DNA of 64,000 bases, taken from NCBI GenBank assembly GCA_002733805.1, contig NVXG01000005.1:1-64000 (forward strand), in the 5' to 3' direction. Position numbers and translations under genes: made by a program. This document shows, one piece after another, positions 18,946 to 28,763 of this stretch (the stretch's first letter is position 1; every line of letters starts with the position of its first letter). Origin of the DNA: Robiginitomaculum sp. Its GTDB lineage: Bacteria > Pseudomonadota > Alphaproteobacteria > Caulobacterales > Maricaulaceae. Below the pieces are notes generated by a model, which had not been told where the DNA came from, ran no database searches, and saw only the letters and a list, made by a program, of their open reading frames with translations.

Positions 18946-20140
18946 CGGCTGCGCCAGACAATTGATCAATCCAGTTGGCTAGAATTTGCCGTTCGGCTTC
19001 GGTCATTTCGGTTTCATTGCCCAAAGGCATCATTTTCCCAACCACCACTTGATCATAAATTCCCAGTGCAAAGCGCTCTATTTCGCTGCGCTCATCCAGC
19101 ATAACGCCCATTGGCGGCTCAAAAAATGCTTCATGAGTCGGTGTGGCGCTATGGCAGGCAATGCAATGGGTATCTATAAGCTGCCGTACCTCAGAGAAGG
19201 CAATTTCAGGGCTACCCGCCGCCCGGCTGGAGCGACCATCAGTTGCGGCGGCCAAAACCATGGTAGCCACAAAAATTGCCATGCCACCGATCAGCATCGG
19301 ATAGACCACTTTGTCCTTGTGGCGCAGATTAAAGAAATGCCGAATGATCACCGCACTGAGACAAAGCAGACTGAGCAATAGCCAGTTTAGCGGGTGTCCG
19401 GTCAGGTTCGGGTAATGGGTGCTGATCATGATTAACAGAACCGGCAGGGTCATGTAATTGTTATGGACCGAGCGTTGCTTGGCCATTTGGCCCAAATATG
19501 CAGCCGGTGTTTCACCAGCTAACATCGAGGCCACGACCTTTTTCTGATTGGGGATAATCACCACAAACACATTGGCAACCATGGCGGTGCCGATCATCGC
19601 ACCTACATGCAAGAACGCTCCACGATCGCTAAAAACCCTAGTTAAGGCATAGGTGCTGCCCACCAGAAACCCGAACCATAGAAGGCCAGAAACCATATTG
19701 CCGCTTTTGGCCGACAGGCGACAAATGCCGTCATAAAACAACCAACCAATGCTTAAAAATCCGAGGCCCAATCCGGTCGCCGCCAGTTGGCTCATTTTCA
19801 TGCGGGACGGATCAATCAAGTAGAGATCAGCCTGCCAGTAATAGATCAGGATCAACAAACCTATGCCGCTGAGCCACGTGACATAGGCTTCCCATTTGAA
19901 CCAGTGCAGCTCAGAGGGCAGGTTTTTGGGTGCAATTAGATATTTCTTTTTGTGATAAAACCCACCGCCATGCACCGCCCACAAACCGCCAGCCACGCCT
20001 TCATCGGGCTCCCCAGGTTCAGGTCGCAGGGAATTATCTAGCCAGACAAAATAGAAACTGGAGCCGATCCAGGCGATCCCGGCAATCAGGTGCAGCCAAC
20101 GCACGGCCAGCGAGGCCCAGGGTAGAAGATCAATTTCCAT
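18938..20140 (-). CDS. puuD: Membrane urate hydroxylase PuuD with C-terminal cytochrome c
   Basis: 400 residues. An N-terminal membrane domain with about eight hydrophobic segments begins SLAVRWLHLIAGIAWIGSSF, and a periplasmic C-terminal domain carries one CxxCH heme site (CIACH, near residue 330) with a distal Met in GKMMPLGN. This is the PuuD layout, in which urate oxidation is coupled to the respiratory chain instead of making hydrogen peroxide. It supplies 5-hydroxyisourate to UraH. It lies between xdhC and allA. Confidence 0.94.
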   Translation of the reverse strand: MEIDLLPWASLAVRWLHLIAGIAWIGSSFYFVWLDNSLRPEPGEPDEGVAGGLWAVHGGGFYHKKKYLIAPKNLPSELHWFKWEAYVTWLSGIGLLILIYYWQADLYLIDPSRMKMSQLAATGLGLGFLSIGWLFYDGICRLSAKSGNMVSGLLWFGFLVGSTYALTRVFSDRGAFLHVGAMIGTAMVANVFVVIIPNQKKVVASMLAGETPAAYLGQMAKQRSVHNNYMTLPVLLIMISTHYPNLTGHPLNWLLLSLLCLSAVIIRHFFNLRHKDKVVYPMLIGGMAIFVATMVLAAATDGRSSRAAGSPEIAFSEVRQLIDTHCIACHSATPTHEAFFEPPMGVMLDERSEIERFALGIYDQVVVGKMMPLGNETEMTEAERQILANWIDQLSGAADD

Positions 20141-20143
20141 CGG

Positions 20144-21079
20144 CTAGTCCTTTATGGTTTGCAAAATTTGTGCGGCAATCGCCACGGAAATTTCATCCGG
20201 GTGCTTCCCACCAATACCGGGCAATCCTGCCGGACAGGTTAACCGGGCAATCTGTTTTTGCGCCAAGCCATCGCGCTTTAATCTGGTCACAAATCTGGCT
20301 CGTTTGGTTTTGGAGCCGATCAAGGCGCAAAGCCGCACATTGTCCCGAGATAATACGGCCCGGCACAGATCATAATCCAGATCGTGATTATAGGTAAGGA
20401 TGATTATCAAGGCATCATCTGGTGCGGTGCGGGCCAATTGTACCGGGTCGGGGCAATACTCAGCCTGCCCGGCCAGTGCCTTGCGGTCGTCGATCCAACG
20501 CAAATCCACGTCGAGCCGACTTAAGATTGCATGCAAGGCGATGCCAATATGCCCGGCGCCAAACACCCATACCGGGGGCAAGGGCGCGGGTGGTTGTTCC
20601 ACAACAAACCGGCATTGTTCAAGGGGCATCAAGTTGGAATGGACGGCTTGCTCCTGATCCAACACGGTGATTGCGCCAGATGATCCATCGGCGGGCCGGG
20701 ATGATTTTTCACCGGTTAGAACATCCGTTGCCCATGCGGTTTCGCCGTTGGCCCATTCAACCAGCCAATCGGTGGCGCTTGGGTCCAGCGGCTCTAACAA
20801 GGCCCGCACAAACCCGCCGCAGCACTGGCCCAATACCGGGCCAAGCGGATAGTCGGCCAATACTGGTTGTTCGGCTGGTGCTGATAACATTTTGTGGGCA
20901 GCTTTGGTCAACCGGTATTCCAGTTCCCCGCCGCCAATGGTGCCAAACTGGCCGCCAGCCCAAATCAGCATTTTGGTACCAGCCCCGCGCGGGGCTGACC
21001 CTTCGACCTGACACAAGGTGACCAGCACAAGTTTTGACTCCCGGCCCAAGACTTCTAGTGCTTTGTCGGGCCAGTTCAT
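20144..21079 (-). CDS. xdhC: Xanthine dehydrogenase accessory protein XdhC
   Basis: 311 residues. It binds molybdenum cofactor, helps sulfurate it and inserts it into XdhB. The N-terminal XdhC/CoxI domain contains LVTLCQVEGSAPRGAGTKM and FGTIGGGELEY; the C-terminal Rossmann-like domain has VWVFGAGHIGIALH. The ATG overlaps the xdhB stop by four bases, and puuD follows after only three bases. Confidence 0.94.
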   Translation of the reverse strand: MNWPDKALEVLGRESKLVLVTLCQVEGSAPRGAGTKMLIWAGGQFGTIGGGELEYRLTKAAHKMLSAPAEQPVLADYPLGPVLGQCCGGFVRALLEPLDPSATDWLVEWANGETAWATDVLTGEKSSRPADGSSGAITVLDQEQAVHSNLMPLEQCRFVVEQPPAPLPPVWVFGAGHIGIALHAILSRLDVDLRWIDDRKALAGQAEYCPDPVQLARTAPDDALIIILTYNHDLDYDLCRAVLSRDNVRLCALIGSKTKRARFVTRLKRDGLAQKQIARLTCPAGLPGIGGKHPDEISVAIAAQILQTIKD

Positions 21080-23364
21080 TTGGATGTAATGGCGCGCAAA
21101 ATGGTTTCGGGGGTGGCCGGTGCGTTCAGCTCGACAAACCTGTCTTGTGATCCCGTCGCCGCAATGGCCGCGCGCAAAGCACCATGTACCGAGATGGCCA
21201 GCATAAACGGCGGCTCGCCAACCGCTTTGGAGCGATGCACGGTTTCAGCCTCTGAGCCTTTCGAGGCATAAAGTTTGATATTAAAATGATCCGGTCGGTC
21301 GGAGCTGGTCGGGATTTTATAGGTAGAAGGCGCATGGGTGGTCAGGCGGCCGACCGCATCAAAGCACACTTCCTCATTGGTCAGCCAACCCATGCCTTGT
21401 ATAAATCCACCTTCGATTTGGCCCAGATCAATCGCCGGGTTCAAGGATTTGCCAACCGAGTGCAGAATATCGACCCGGCGCACCCGGGCCTCGCCGGTCA
21501 ACGTGTCGATCTCGACCTCGGAAACGGCGGCGCCTTCCGCATAATAGAAAAACGGCGTGCCCTGATGATTTGTCCGGTCGTAAGAAATATCCGGCGTGGC
21601 ATAAAACCCGGTAGAGGACAGCGAGATTTGCGCTTGATAGGCCAGCTCGACCAGCTCAGCAAAACCCAGTTCCGCACCGGGAACTTGTACTTTTCCGCCA
21701 CTAAAATGTATCTGGTCAGCAGCGCATTTATACTCTTTTTTGGCAAAGTTGATCAAGCGCGCCCGAATGGTTTTTGCCGCCAATTGCGCCGCCATGCCGT
21801 TCAGGTCCGAGCCGGACGAGGCAGCGGTGGCCGAGGTGTTGGGTACCTTGTCGGTCGCCGTGGCGCTCACTTGAATATCTGCCAAGGGCAAGCCGAACAC
21901 ATCGGCCACCACTTGCGCCACTTTGACAAACAGGCCTTGGCCCATTTCAGTGCCGCCATGGTTCAAGATCACGCTGCCATCGCGATAGACATGAACCAGC
22001 GCCCCGGCTTGATTAAGAAATGTGGTGGTGAAGGATATGCCGAATTTGACCGGCGTGAGACATATGCCTCTCTTGCTGGTTTGGTGGGCTTGGTTCCAAT
22101 GCTCGATTTCGGTTCGGCGGGCTTGATAGTCGCTGCTCTTGGCCAGCTCTGCCACAATTGGTTCGATCTCCAATGGGCCAATTTTCTGGCCATAGGGTGC
22201 AGTATCTTGTGCTTTGCGGTAAAAATTGCGTTGGCGCACCAGTAACGGGTCTAGTCCCAGCTCATTGGCAATATGATCCATCACCCGCTCAATCAGGATC
22301 ATGCCTTGCGGGCCGCCAAACCCGCGAAACGCGGTGGCCGAAACCTTGTTTGTGCGAAACCGTTCCGAGCGAATTATGACATCATGTAAGGCATAGGCAT
22401 TGTCGGCGTGAAACATGGCGCGGTCATTGATCGCAGCCGATAAATCCATCGAGCAACCACAATCGGAAGCCAGATCTATCTCGATCCCATGCAACACACC
22501 CGCATCATCAAACCCGGCCCGATAGGCCATTTCAAACCCGTGGCGTTTGCCGGTCATCGCCATGTCATCATCGCGATCCATGCACAATTTGGCTGGGCGG
22601 CCGCTCTGACTGGCCACCAAAGCGGTGGCAGCGGCGATTAACAGAGCTTGGGTTTCCTTGCCGCCAAATCCGCCGCCCATCCGGCGAATTTCAACGCTGA
22701 TCTTGTGAGCCGGGCAATCCAATACGTGGGCAATGCCGCCTTGCACTTCGGACGGGTGTTGGGTCGAGGAAAAAACCCGCATTTCGCCAGCTTCGCCGGG
22801 GATGGCATAGGCGATTTGCCCCTCCAGATAAAAATGATCCTGCGCGCCGGTGGCCAGTTTACCCTCTATCGTATGGGGTGCGCTGGCCAATGCGTTGGCC
22901 GCATCCCCTTGGCGTATGATTTGTGCATCTTCCAGCCGGGAACCAGCGGCCCGTGCGGCTTCAATGCTCAAAATCGCTGGTAAATCCTGATAGGAAATGT
23001 TGGCCAATCGTGCGGCGCGGCGCGCAATGTTTTTGGAAACAGCCGCGACCAGAAACAGTGCTTGGCCGTGAAAAATCACTTCGCCATCGGCCAGCAATGG
23101 GTCGTCACCCCCGATTGGGCTGACATCGTTTTTGCCGATGATGTCTTGGGCCGTATAGACCGCTTCCACGCCGGGGAAGGCCGCAACGTTTGCGAGGTCC
23201 ATCTTAGCGATCTTGGCATGAGCCCGCTCAGAGCGGCCAAACGCCAAATGCAAGGTGCCGGGCAATTCCGGCAAATCATCGACATATCTTGCCTGTCCGG
23301 TGACTTGCGCCATGGCGCTGTCATGGGCCGCAGGTTGTCCGACCGATCGTGTGGGTTTGGTCAT
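21076..23364 (-). CDS. xdhB: Xanthine dehydrogenase, molybdopterin subunit
   Basis: 762 residues, the usual size of the separate large subunit. It oxidises hypoxanthine and xanthine to urate at the molybdenum centre. Signatures include GGGFGGKETQ, the AFRGFGGPQGM loop with its substrate-binding Arg, GGTEMGQG, and the catalytic Glu in KAVGEPPFMLA near the C-terminus. It overlaps xdhA by four bases and xdhC by four bases, so the three are co-translated. Confidence 0.96.
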   Translation of the reverse strand: MTKPTRSVGQPAAHDSAMAQVTGQARYVDDLPELPGTLHLAFGRSERAHAKIAKMDLANVAAFPGVEAVYTAQDIIGKNDVSPIGGDDPLLADGEVIFHGQALFLVAAVSKNIARRAARLANISYQDLPAILSIEAARAAGSRLEDAQIIRQGDAANALASAPHTIEGKLATGAQDHFYLEGQIAYAIPGEAGEMRVFSSTQHPSEVQGGIAHVLDCPAHKISVEIRRMGGGFGGKETQALLIAAATALVASQSGRPAKLCMDRDDDMAMTGKRHGFEMAYRAGFDDAGVLHGIEIDLASDCGCSMDLSAAINDRAMFHADNAYALHDVIIRSERFRTNKVSATAFRGFGGPQGMILIERVMDHIANELGLDPLLVRQRNFYRKAQDTAPYGQKIGPLEIEPIVAELAKSSDYQARRTEIEHWNQAHQTSKRGICLTPVKFGISFTTTFLNQAGALVHVYRDGSVILNHGGTEMGQGLFVKVAQVVADVFGLPLADIQVSATATDKVPNTSATAASSGSDLNGMAAQLAAKTIRARLINFAKKEYKCAADQIHFSGGKVQVPGAELGFAELVELAYQAQISLSSTGFYATPDISYDRTNHQGTPFFYYAEGAAVSEVEIDTLTGEARVRRVDILHSVGKSLNPAIDLGQIEGGFIQGMGWLTNEEVCFDAVGRLTTHAPSTYKIPTSSDRPDHFNIKLYASKGSEAETVHRSKAVGEPPFMLAISVHGALRAAIAATGSQDRFVELNAPATPETILRAITSK

Positions 23365-24818
23365 GCTGCGCCCCCACTCTTGCCTAGATAAACTGGAGAA
23401 TCAGAGATCAGCGCTTTGTGCAACAAGGATTGCGCGACCTGCATCCGGTACTGATCAGAGGCCCGCATATCGGCCATTGGGGTAAAATCTTCGGCCAAGG
23501 CTTTGGTTGCTTTGGCCAAAGCCGTCGCGTCGCCATTGGTATGCAGCAAGGCTTTTTCGCAAGCACTGGCTCGTTTTGGGATGGCTGCCATGCCGCCAAA
23601 GGCGATACGGACATCGGTGATTTTGTCCCTGTCGCGGGTTAGGCAAAACGCCCCCAACACGGCGGAAATATCCTGATCGAACCGTTTGGAGATTTTCCAG
23701 CTAGTAAACTGGCTTTGCGCCGCACTGTTCGGGATTTTGATGGCTTGCACATATTCCCCGGCGCGCAAATCTTGTTTGCTGTATTCGATGAAAAAGTCCT
23801 CGATTGGAATCTCGCGATCACTGCCCTTTTTCCGCAGGACCAAAGTCGCCCCCAAACTAATCAGGATCGGAGGCATATCGCCGATCGGTGAGCCATTGGC
23901 GATATTGCCGCCCAATGTACCGGCATTGCGAATTTGGGTCGAGCCGGTACGGCGGATAACCTCGCCAAAGTCTGGCCATTTCTCGGTGATCTGCTGGGTT
24001 AACTGGCTATAGCGGGTCATGGCGCCGATGTGGTACCCGTCCGGGGTTTCGCGCATAAAGTTCAGGCTTTCGATCTTGTGCAGCAGGATCACGCAAGGCA
24101 GACGGCTCAGGCGCTTGGTCACCCACAATCCGGTGTCGGTGCCCCCGGCCCACAATACGGCATCCGGGTGGGCGTGCATCAGATCTTGCAATTCATCTTC
24201 ACTGGTCGGTGCAAACAATTGTTCGGTTTGCGTGGGGTCAATGCCCGGCGCATCCAATTGTAAGGGTTTTTGTTTCTGTATTTCGCGTAATAATGAAACA
24301 GTATCAATTTGTTCTGGTGCTTCATAGCCGTACATGGCTTGTCCTGCTGCCAGTATGGGGCCATAGCCGGTGCAACGGCACAGGTTTCCGGCCAGTGTAT
24401 TTTTCAAACTCTGCCGGTCAGCGGGCAATTGATTGCGATAATGGGCATAAAGCGACATCACAAAGCCGGGCGTGCAGAACCCGCATTGGGAGCCATGAAA
24501 ATCGACCAAAGCCTGTTGCACTGGATGCAGCTGCCCGGATTTGTCTTGCAAGCCTTCCACCGTGATTACTTCGCGCCCGTCGACTTGGGCCAGCAATAAA
24601 ATGCAAGCGTTTAAGGCCCGGTATTGCACTTCTGCGCCATCCAATTGACCGATAACGATGGTACAAGCCCCGCAATCACCCTCGGCACAGCCTTCTTTGG
24701 TTCCGGTCAGATCGGGATGAGCTCGCAAAAACTGCAACAGGGTTTGGTGAGTGTCGGTTGGATCAACCCGCGCCATTTGGCCGTTCAGGACGAAGCAAAT
24801 TTGTTGGGAATGGGTCAT
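23361..24818 (-). CDS. xdhA: Xanthine dehydrogenase, FeS/FAD subunit
   Basis: 485 residues from ATG 24818 (MTHSQQICFVLNG); the longer frame upstream overlaps uraH and lacks a start context. Two [2Fe-2S] clusters: GCAEGDCGACTIVIG (near residues 42-56) and CGFCTPGF...CRCTGY. The FAD domain follows, with GGTDTGLWVTKR and TLGGNIANGSPIGD. It transfers electrons from the molybdenum centre to NAD. It starts seven bases after uraH. Confidence 0.95.
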   Translation of the reverse strand: MTHSQQICFVLNGQMARVDPTDTHQTLLQFLRAHPDLTGTKEGCAEGDCGACTIVIGQLDGAEVQYRALNACILLLAQVDGREVITVEGLQDKSGQLHPVQQALVDFHGSQCGFCTPGFVMSLYAHYRNQLPADRQSLKNTLAGNLCRCTGYGPILAAGQAMYGYEAPEQIDTVSLLREIQKQKPLQLDAPGIDPTQTEQLFAPTSEDELQDLMHAHPDAVLWAGGTDTGLWVTKRLSRLPCVILLHKIESLNFMRETPDGYHIGAMTRYSQLTQQITEKWPDFGEVIRRTGSTQIRNAGTLGGNIANGSPIGDMPPILISLGATLVLRKKGSDREIPIEDFFIEYSKQDLRAGEYVQAIKIPNSAAQSQFTSWKISKRFDQDISAVLGAFCLTRDRDKITDVRIAFGGMAAIPKRASACEKALLHTNGDATALAKATKALAEDFTPMADMRASDQYRMQVAQSLLHKALISDSPVYLGKSGGAA

Positions 24819-24825
24819 AGGCCGA

Positions 24826-25173
24826 TCAACTACCGCGATAGGTCGAATAGGCAAATGGCGACACCAATAGAGGCACGTGATAATGGCTGTCCACATCGGC
24901 CAGCCCAAACGAAATGCTGACCCTTTCCAAAAAAGCCGGGTCGGGTAGTTTGTGGCCTTTGGCTCGAAAATAATCGCCTACGCCAAATTCCAGCACATAT
25001 TGACCGACTTTCACCTGCTCTGGCGTTAGCAGGGGGGCATCACAGCGGCCATCGGCATTGGTCGCGCCGCTAAACAACGGTTCCGGATCGCCAGCTACAA
25101 ACAGGCGAACCTGCATCCCCTCGGCCGGACAGCCATTGGCCGTATCCAGAACATGTGTGGTCAAACCGGCCAT
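24826..25173 (-). CDS. uraH: 5-hydroxyisourate hydrolase
   Basis: 115 residues from ATG 25173, giving the family start MAGLTTHVLDTANGCPAEGM. A transthyretin-related homotetrameric enzyme that opens 5-hydroxyisourate to OHCU. The conserved His in THVLD, the Arg in VRLF and the C-terminal Y-R-G-S (YSTYRGS) are present. It is the first gene of the reverse-strand purine operon and is divergent from puuE. Confidence 0.95.
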   Translation of the reverse strand: MAGLTTHVLDTANGCPAEGMQVRLFVAGDPEPLFSGATNADGRCDAPLLTPEQVKVGQYVLEFGVGDYFRAKGHKLPDPAFLERVSISFGLADVDSHYHVPLLVSPFAYSTYRGS

Positions 25174-25241
25174 TTTGTCTCTCGTCTCTTGTGATTTGGT
25201 CTTTATACTGCGTAGCCAAACCATAGCAGCAGGACAACCCG
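25174..25241. promoter_or_regulatory. Divergent intergenic control region of the purine genes
   Basis: Sixty-eight bases separate the starts of uraH (reverse) and puuE (forward), so the promoters of both arms must lie here or overlap the gene starts. No clear operator can be named by eye, and no regulator gene is encoded in the cluster. Purine induction is likely from the content, not from a site seen. Confidence 0.4.
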
Positions 25242-26177
25242 GTGAGCAAACATTTGAACCAGAGCCAACAGGCGGGGCGTGATCTGCTTGGATACGGCCC
25301 AAACCCACCTCATCCAAATTGGCCGGGATCAGCCCGGATCGCCGTGCAGTTTGTGCTGAACTATGAGGAGGGGGCCGAAAACTGTGTGCTGAACGGCGAT
25401 GCCGGGGCCGAAACCTTCCTGTCCGAGATCATTGGGGCGGTCGAAGTGCCGGGCGCACGCCATATGAGCATGGAATCGCTCTATGAATATGGCAGCCGGG
25501 CCGGGGTGTGGCGGGTGCTCAACCTGTTCCAGAAATACGATCTACCGCTAACCATTTTTGGCGTAGCCAAAGCCTTAGCTGCCAATCCATTGGTCACCGA
25601 AAAATTTCTGGAAGCCGGGCATGAATTGTGCTCGCACGGACTTCGCTGGATCAATTACCAAAACGTGTCCGAACAGATGGAAGCCCAGCACATGGCGGAG
25701 GCCATCACCCTGCACAAGGAATTGACCGGCAGCCGTCCGCTCGGTTGGTACACCGGGCGCACGTCACCCAATACAAGGCGATTGGTCGCGGCTGAAGGCG
25801 GCTTTTTGTATGACGCAGATGATTATTCCGACGATCTGCCGTTTTGGTCGCGCCAAGAGCCAGATCCGCATTTGATTGTGCCCTACACATTGGACACCAA
25901 TGATATGCGCTTTGCCTCGGCCCAAGGCTTCAATACAGGCGAGCAGTTTTTTGCCTATTTGCGAGATGCGTTTGATGTTCTCTATGAGGAGGGTCAAACC
26001 GCACCCAAAATGTTGTCTATAGGTTTACATGGCCGGATCATTGGTCGACCAGCTCGGTTGGCTGGCCTAGAGCATTTTATCCGCCACATGCTGGCCAAAA
26101 AGGATGTCTGGGTCTGTCAGCGCATCGAAATCGCCCGTCACTGGCGCAAAAATTTCCCGCACGAGGCGGCGCAATGA
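25242..26177 (+). CDS. puuE: Allantoinase PuuE (polysaccharide-deacetylase fold)
   Basis: 311 residues starting with GTG 25242. It hydrolyses allantoin to allantoate. The NodB-like fold shows VQFVLNYEEGAENCVLNGD, SMESLYEYGSRAGVWR, and ELCSHGLRWINYQ, the family signatures of the PuuE allantoinase, which is unrelated to the amidohydrolase AllB. It overlaps uraD by four bases. Confidence 0.94.
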   Translation: MSKHLNQSQQAGRDLLGYGPNPPHPNWPGSARIAVQFVLNYEEGAENCVLNGDAGAETFLSEIIGAVEVPGARHMSMESLYEYGSRAGVWRVLNLFQKYDLPLTIFGVAKALAANPLVTEKFLEAGHELCSHGLRWINYQNVSEQMEAQHMAEAITLHKELTGSRPLGWYTGRTSPNTRRLVAAEGGFLYDADDYSDDLPFWSRQEPDPHLIVPYTLDTNDMRFASAQGFNTGEQFFAYLRDAFDVLYEEGQTAPKMLSIGLHGRIIGRPARLAGLEHFIRHMLAKKDVWVCQRIEIARHWRKNFPHEAAQ

Positions 26178-26677
26178 AGCCATCCAAACTAAACCAGTCC
26201 GACTTCGTTCAGGTGTTCGGGGGAGTGTATGAGCATTCGCCTTGGGTGGCCGAAACTGCATGGGTGCAAGAGGACCGGGACAACTTTGATAGTGCCAAAG
26301 GCTTGGCGGCGGCTTTATCACGGGCCATGCGCCGGGCCGACGATGGGCGCAAACTGGCCTTGATCCGCGCCCACCCCGATCTGGCTGGCAAAGCCGCCTT
26401 GGCTGATGAGCTGACCCAGGAAAGTCGCACTGAGCAATCGGGGGCCGGGCTGGATCAATGCACCCGCACTGAGCTGGCTGACTTTACTAAGTTGAACAAC
26501 GCCTATACGCAGCAATTCTCTTTTCCGTTTATTATCGCGGTCAAGGGCCATAATGTGAGGTCAATTCTGGCGGAATTTCGCCGGCGACTTACCCACGACA
26601 AACATCAAGAACGAGCCGAGGCCTTGCGGCAAATTGATCGCATTGCCGGGTATCGTATAGAGGAAATACTGGCATGA
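26174..26677 (+). CDS. uraD: OHCU decarboxylase
   Basis: 167 residues. It decarboxylates 2-oxo-4-hydroxy-4-carboxy-5-ureidoimidazoline to S-allantoin, the step between UraH and PuuE. Signatures: FGGVYEHSPWVAETAW near the N-terminus, LIRAHPDLAGKAA with the catalytic His, and LNNAYTQQFSFPFIIAVKG. It overlaps puuE and alc by four bases each. Confidence 0.95.
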   Translation: MKPSKLNQSDFVQVFGGVYEHSPWVAETAWVQEDRDNFDSAKGLAAALSRAMRRADDGRKLALIRAHPDLAGKAALADELTQESRTEQSGAGLDQCTRTELADFTKLNNAYTQQFSFPFIIAVKGHNVRSILAEFRRRLTHDKHQERAEALRQIDRIAGYRIEEILA

Positions 26678-27642
26678 GTACGAGTTACATCAATTTGGCC
26701 CAGATCCGGCTCGGGGCCACAGTGGTTGATGCCACCGATGATTTCTTTGCTGACAAAGCGCGGCTGATCTCGCCGGAACCACCGGTATTTATTCCGGGCA
26801 AATACGACGATAATGGCAAATGGATGGATGGCTGGGAAAGCCGCCGCAAGCGGGTGCCGGGCCATGATTATTGCACCATAAAATTGGGTAGCCTTGGCCG
26901 GGTTGCGGCCATCGAAATCGATACCAGTCATTTCACCGGAAATTTTCCGCCTTTTGCCTCGGTCGAAGCCTGTGTTTGCAATGATGAAATTCCGGGGGAT
27001 ACTGCGAACTGGCAGGAAGTATTGGCTAAAACCGAATTGCAAGGCGATAGCACCGCACGGTTTGATGTGACCCAACCCGGCCCATTTACCCATATTCGTC
27101 TGCATATTTATCCGGATGGCGGCGTGGCCCGCTTGCGGGTGTTTGGCGAGATTGACCGGGATTGGAGCCAGTTTGATCCATCAAAAGAGCTGGATCTGGC
27201 TGCTTTGGTGATGGGCGGGCGGCCTTTGGGCTGTAACGATGCCCATTTCGGCCAGCCGGAAAACATGATTGCGCCGGGGCGCGGGGTCAATATGGGCGAT
27301 GGCTGGGAAACCCGCCGCCGCCGCGAACCGGGCCATGATTGGGCGGTTCTGGCGCTGGCTCATCCGGGCATGATACACCGGGTGCTGCTCGATACTCGCC
27401 ATTTTAAGGGCAATTACCCGGACCGGTTTTTCCTGCAAGGCGCTTCCTGCACGGGCCTCACCGATCAGCAAATCTTGGAGCAAGCCGAAAGTTGGACAAC
27501 GATTCTGGAGCCGCAAAAATTATCGGCTGACCACGAACACGAATTCGAGCTGTCCATGGACCAACCCATTTCGCATGTGAGGCTCAACATCATCCCGGAT
27601 GGTGGGGTCTCACGGTTACGCCTGTTCGGTTATATCGCCTGA
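26674..27642 (+). CDS. alc: Allantoicase
   Basis: 322 residues made of two similar jelly-roll halves. It hydrolyses allantoate to ureidoglycolate and urea. Repeat signatures appear twice: WMDGWESRRKRVPGHDY and GDGWETRRRREPGHDW, then IRLHIYPDGGVARLRVFG and VRLNIIPDGGVSRLRLFG. With AllA it forms the urea-releasing branch. The last 13 bases overlap the convergent aminotransferase gene. Confidence 0.95.
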   Translation: MSTSYINLAQIRLGATVVDATDDFFADKARLISPEPPVFIPGKYDDNGKWMDGWESRRKRVPGHDYCTIKLGSLGRVAAIEIDTSHFTGNFPPFASVEACVCNDEIPGDTANWQEVLAKTELQGDSTARFDVTQPGPFTHIRLHIYPDGGVARLRVFGEIDRDWSQFDPSKELDLAALVMGGRPLGCNDAHFGQPENMIAPGRGVNMGDGWETRRRREPGHDWAVLALAHPGMIHRVLLDTRHFKGNYPDRFFLQGASCTGLTDQQILEQAESWTTILEPQKLSADHEHEFELSMDQPISHVRLNIIPDGGVSRLRLFGYIA

Positions 27643-28763
27643 TGGCGGGCCATCACATCGCGCAAGGCAGCTAAACACAGATCTACATTGTCCGGGCAGG
27701 CGCTAGCCCCCATCAGGCCGATGCGCCACACTTTGCCAGCCAATGCGCCCAATCCTGCTCCGATTTCCAAATTGTGAAGTTCGAGCAGTTCGCGCCGGAT
27801 ACTGGCCTCGTCTTTTACGCTATCGGGAAAAGCCACGGCATTTAACTGCGGCAAGCGATAGGGTTCTTCGACCCAGAAGCGCAAGCCCAGTTCTTCCAGT
27901 CCGCTCTTCAAAAGCTGATGCATATCCGCATGGCGCGCCCAGGCGGTTTCCAGCCCTTCTTCATGTAGCATAAGCAGGCTTTCGTGCAGGCCATACATCG
28001 CGTTTACTGGTGCCGTATGGTGATAGGTTCTGGCCCCATCGCCCTGCCAATAGGCCATGACCAGTGACAGGTCCAAAAACCACGAGCGCACTTTGGTTTT
28101 GCGCGCGGCAATTCGGGTTGCTGCCGCATCAGAAAAACTGACCGGCGATAGGCCGGGCGGGCAGGACAGACATTTTTGCGAACCGGAATAAATCGCATCA
28201 ATGCCCCACGCATCGACCCGTAATTCAATACCGCCCAGCGAGGTTACCGCATCGACCAATGCCAGCGCATCATGATTGTGGGCAATCTCGCACAAGGTCT
28301 TGGCATCAGAGCGCACCCCGGTCGAAGTTTCGGCGTGCACAAAAGCCAGCAAATTGGCCTTGGGATGGCTGGCAAAGGCAGCTTCAACCAAGGCCGGGTC
28401 AACCGGCGTGCCCCAAGTATTTTCAACCACAATGGCTGTGCCGCCCATCCGCTCGACGTTTTCTTTCATCCGGCCACCAAATACGCCATTGATGCAGACA
28501 ATCACCTCGTCGCCCGGCTCGACCAGATTAGCAAAGCAGGTTTCCATCCCGGCCGAACCCGGTGCCGACACTGGGAAGGTCAATTTATTCTCGGTGATAA
28601 ACCCGTCGCGCAACATGGTTTTTAGCTGTTCCATCATGCCGCCAAAGGCCGGATCCAGATGGCCAATGGTCGGGCGGGCCATGGCTTGCAACACACGTTG
28701 CGGCACATCGGACGGTCCCGGTCCCATCAAGGTGCGGTTGGGTGGGTTAAAACTTTGCATCAT
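27630..28763 (-). CDS. Class V aminotransferase, alanine/serine-glyoxylate type
   Basis: 377 residues from ATG 28763 (AAGGAAG upstream; a TTG seven codons earlier is weaker). Fold-type I class V PLP enzyme: MGPGPSDVPQRVLQAM at the start, and the PLP lysine in YSGSQKCLSCPPG near residue 200. Relatives are alanine-glyoxylate, serine-pyruvate and ureidoglycine-glyoxylate (PucG) aminotransferases. As allantoicase and AllA yield glyoxylate directly and no allantoate amidohydrolase is present, disposal of glyoxylate to glycine is the more likely role here. Confidence 0.85.
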   Translation of the reverse strand: MMQSFNPPNRTLMGPGPSDVPQRVLQAMARPTIGHLDPAFGGMMEQLKTMLRDGFITENKLTFPVSAPGSAGMETCFANLVEPGDEVIVCINGVFGGRMKENVERMGGTAIVVENTWGTPVDPALVEAAFASHPKANLLAFVHAETSTGVRSDAKTLCEIAHNHDALALVDAVTSLGGIELRVDAWGIDAIYSGSQKCLSCPPGLSPVSFSDAAATRIAARKTKVRSWFLDLSLVMAYWQGDGARTYHHTAPVNAMYGLHESLLMLHEEGLETAWARHADMHQLLKSGLEELGLRFWVEEPYRLPQLNAVAFPDSVKDEASIRRELLELHNLEIGAGLGALAGKVWRIGLMGASACPDNVDLCLAALRDVMARHQAI

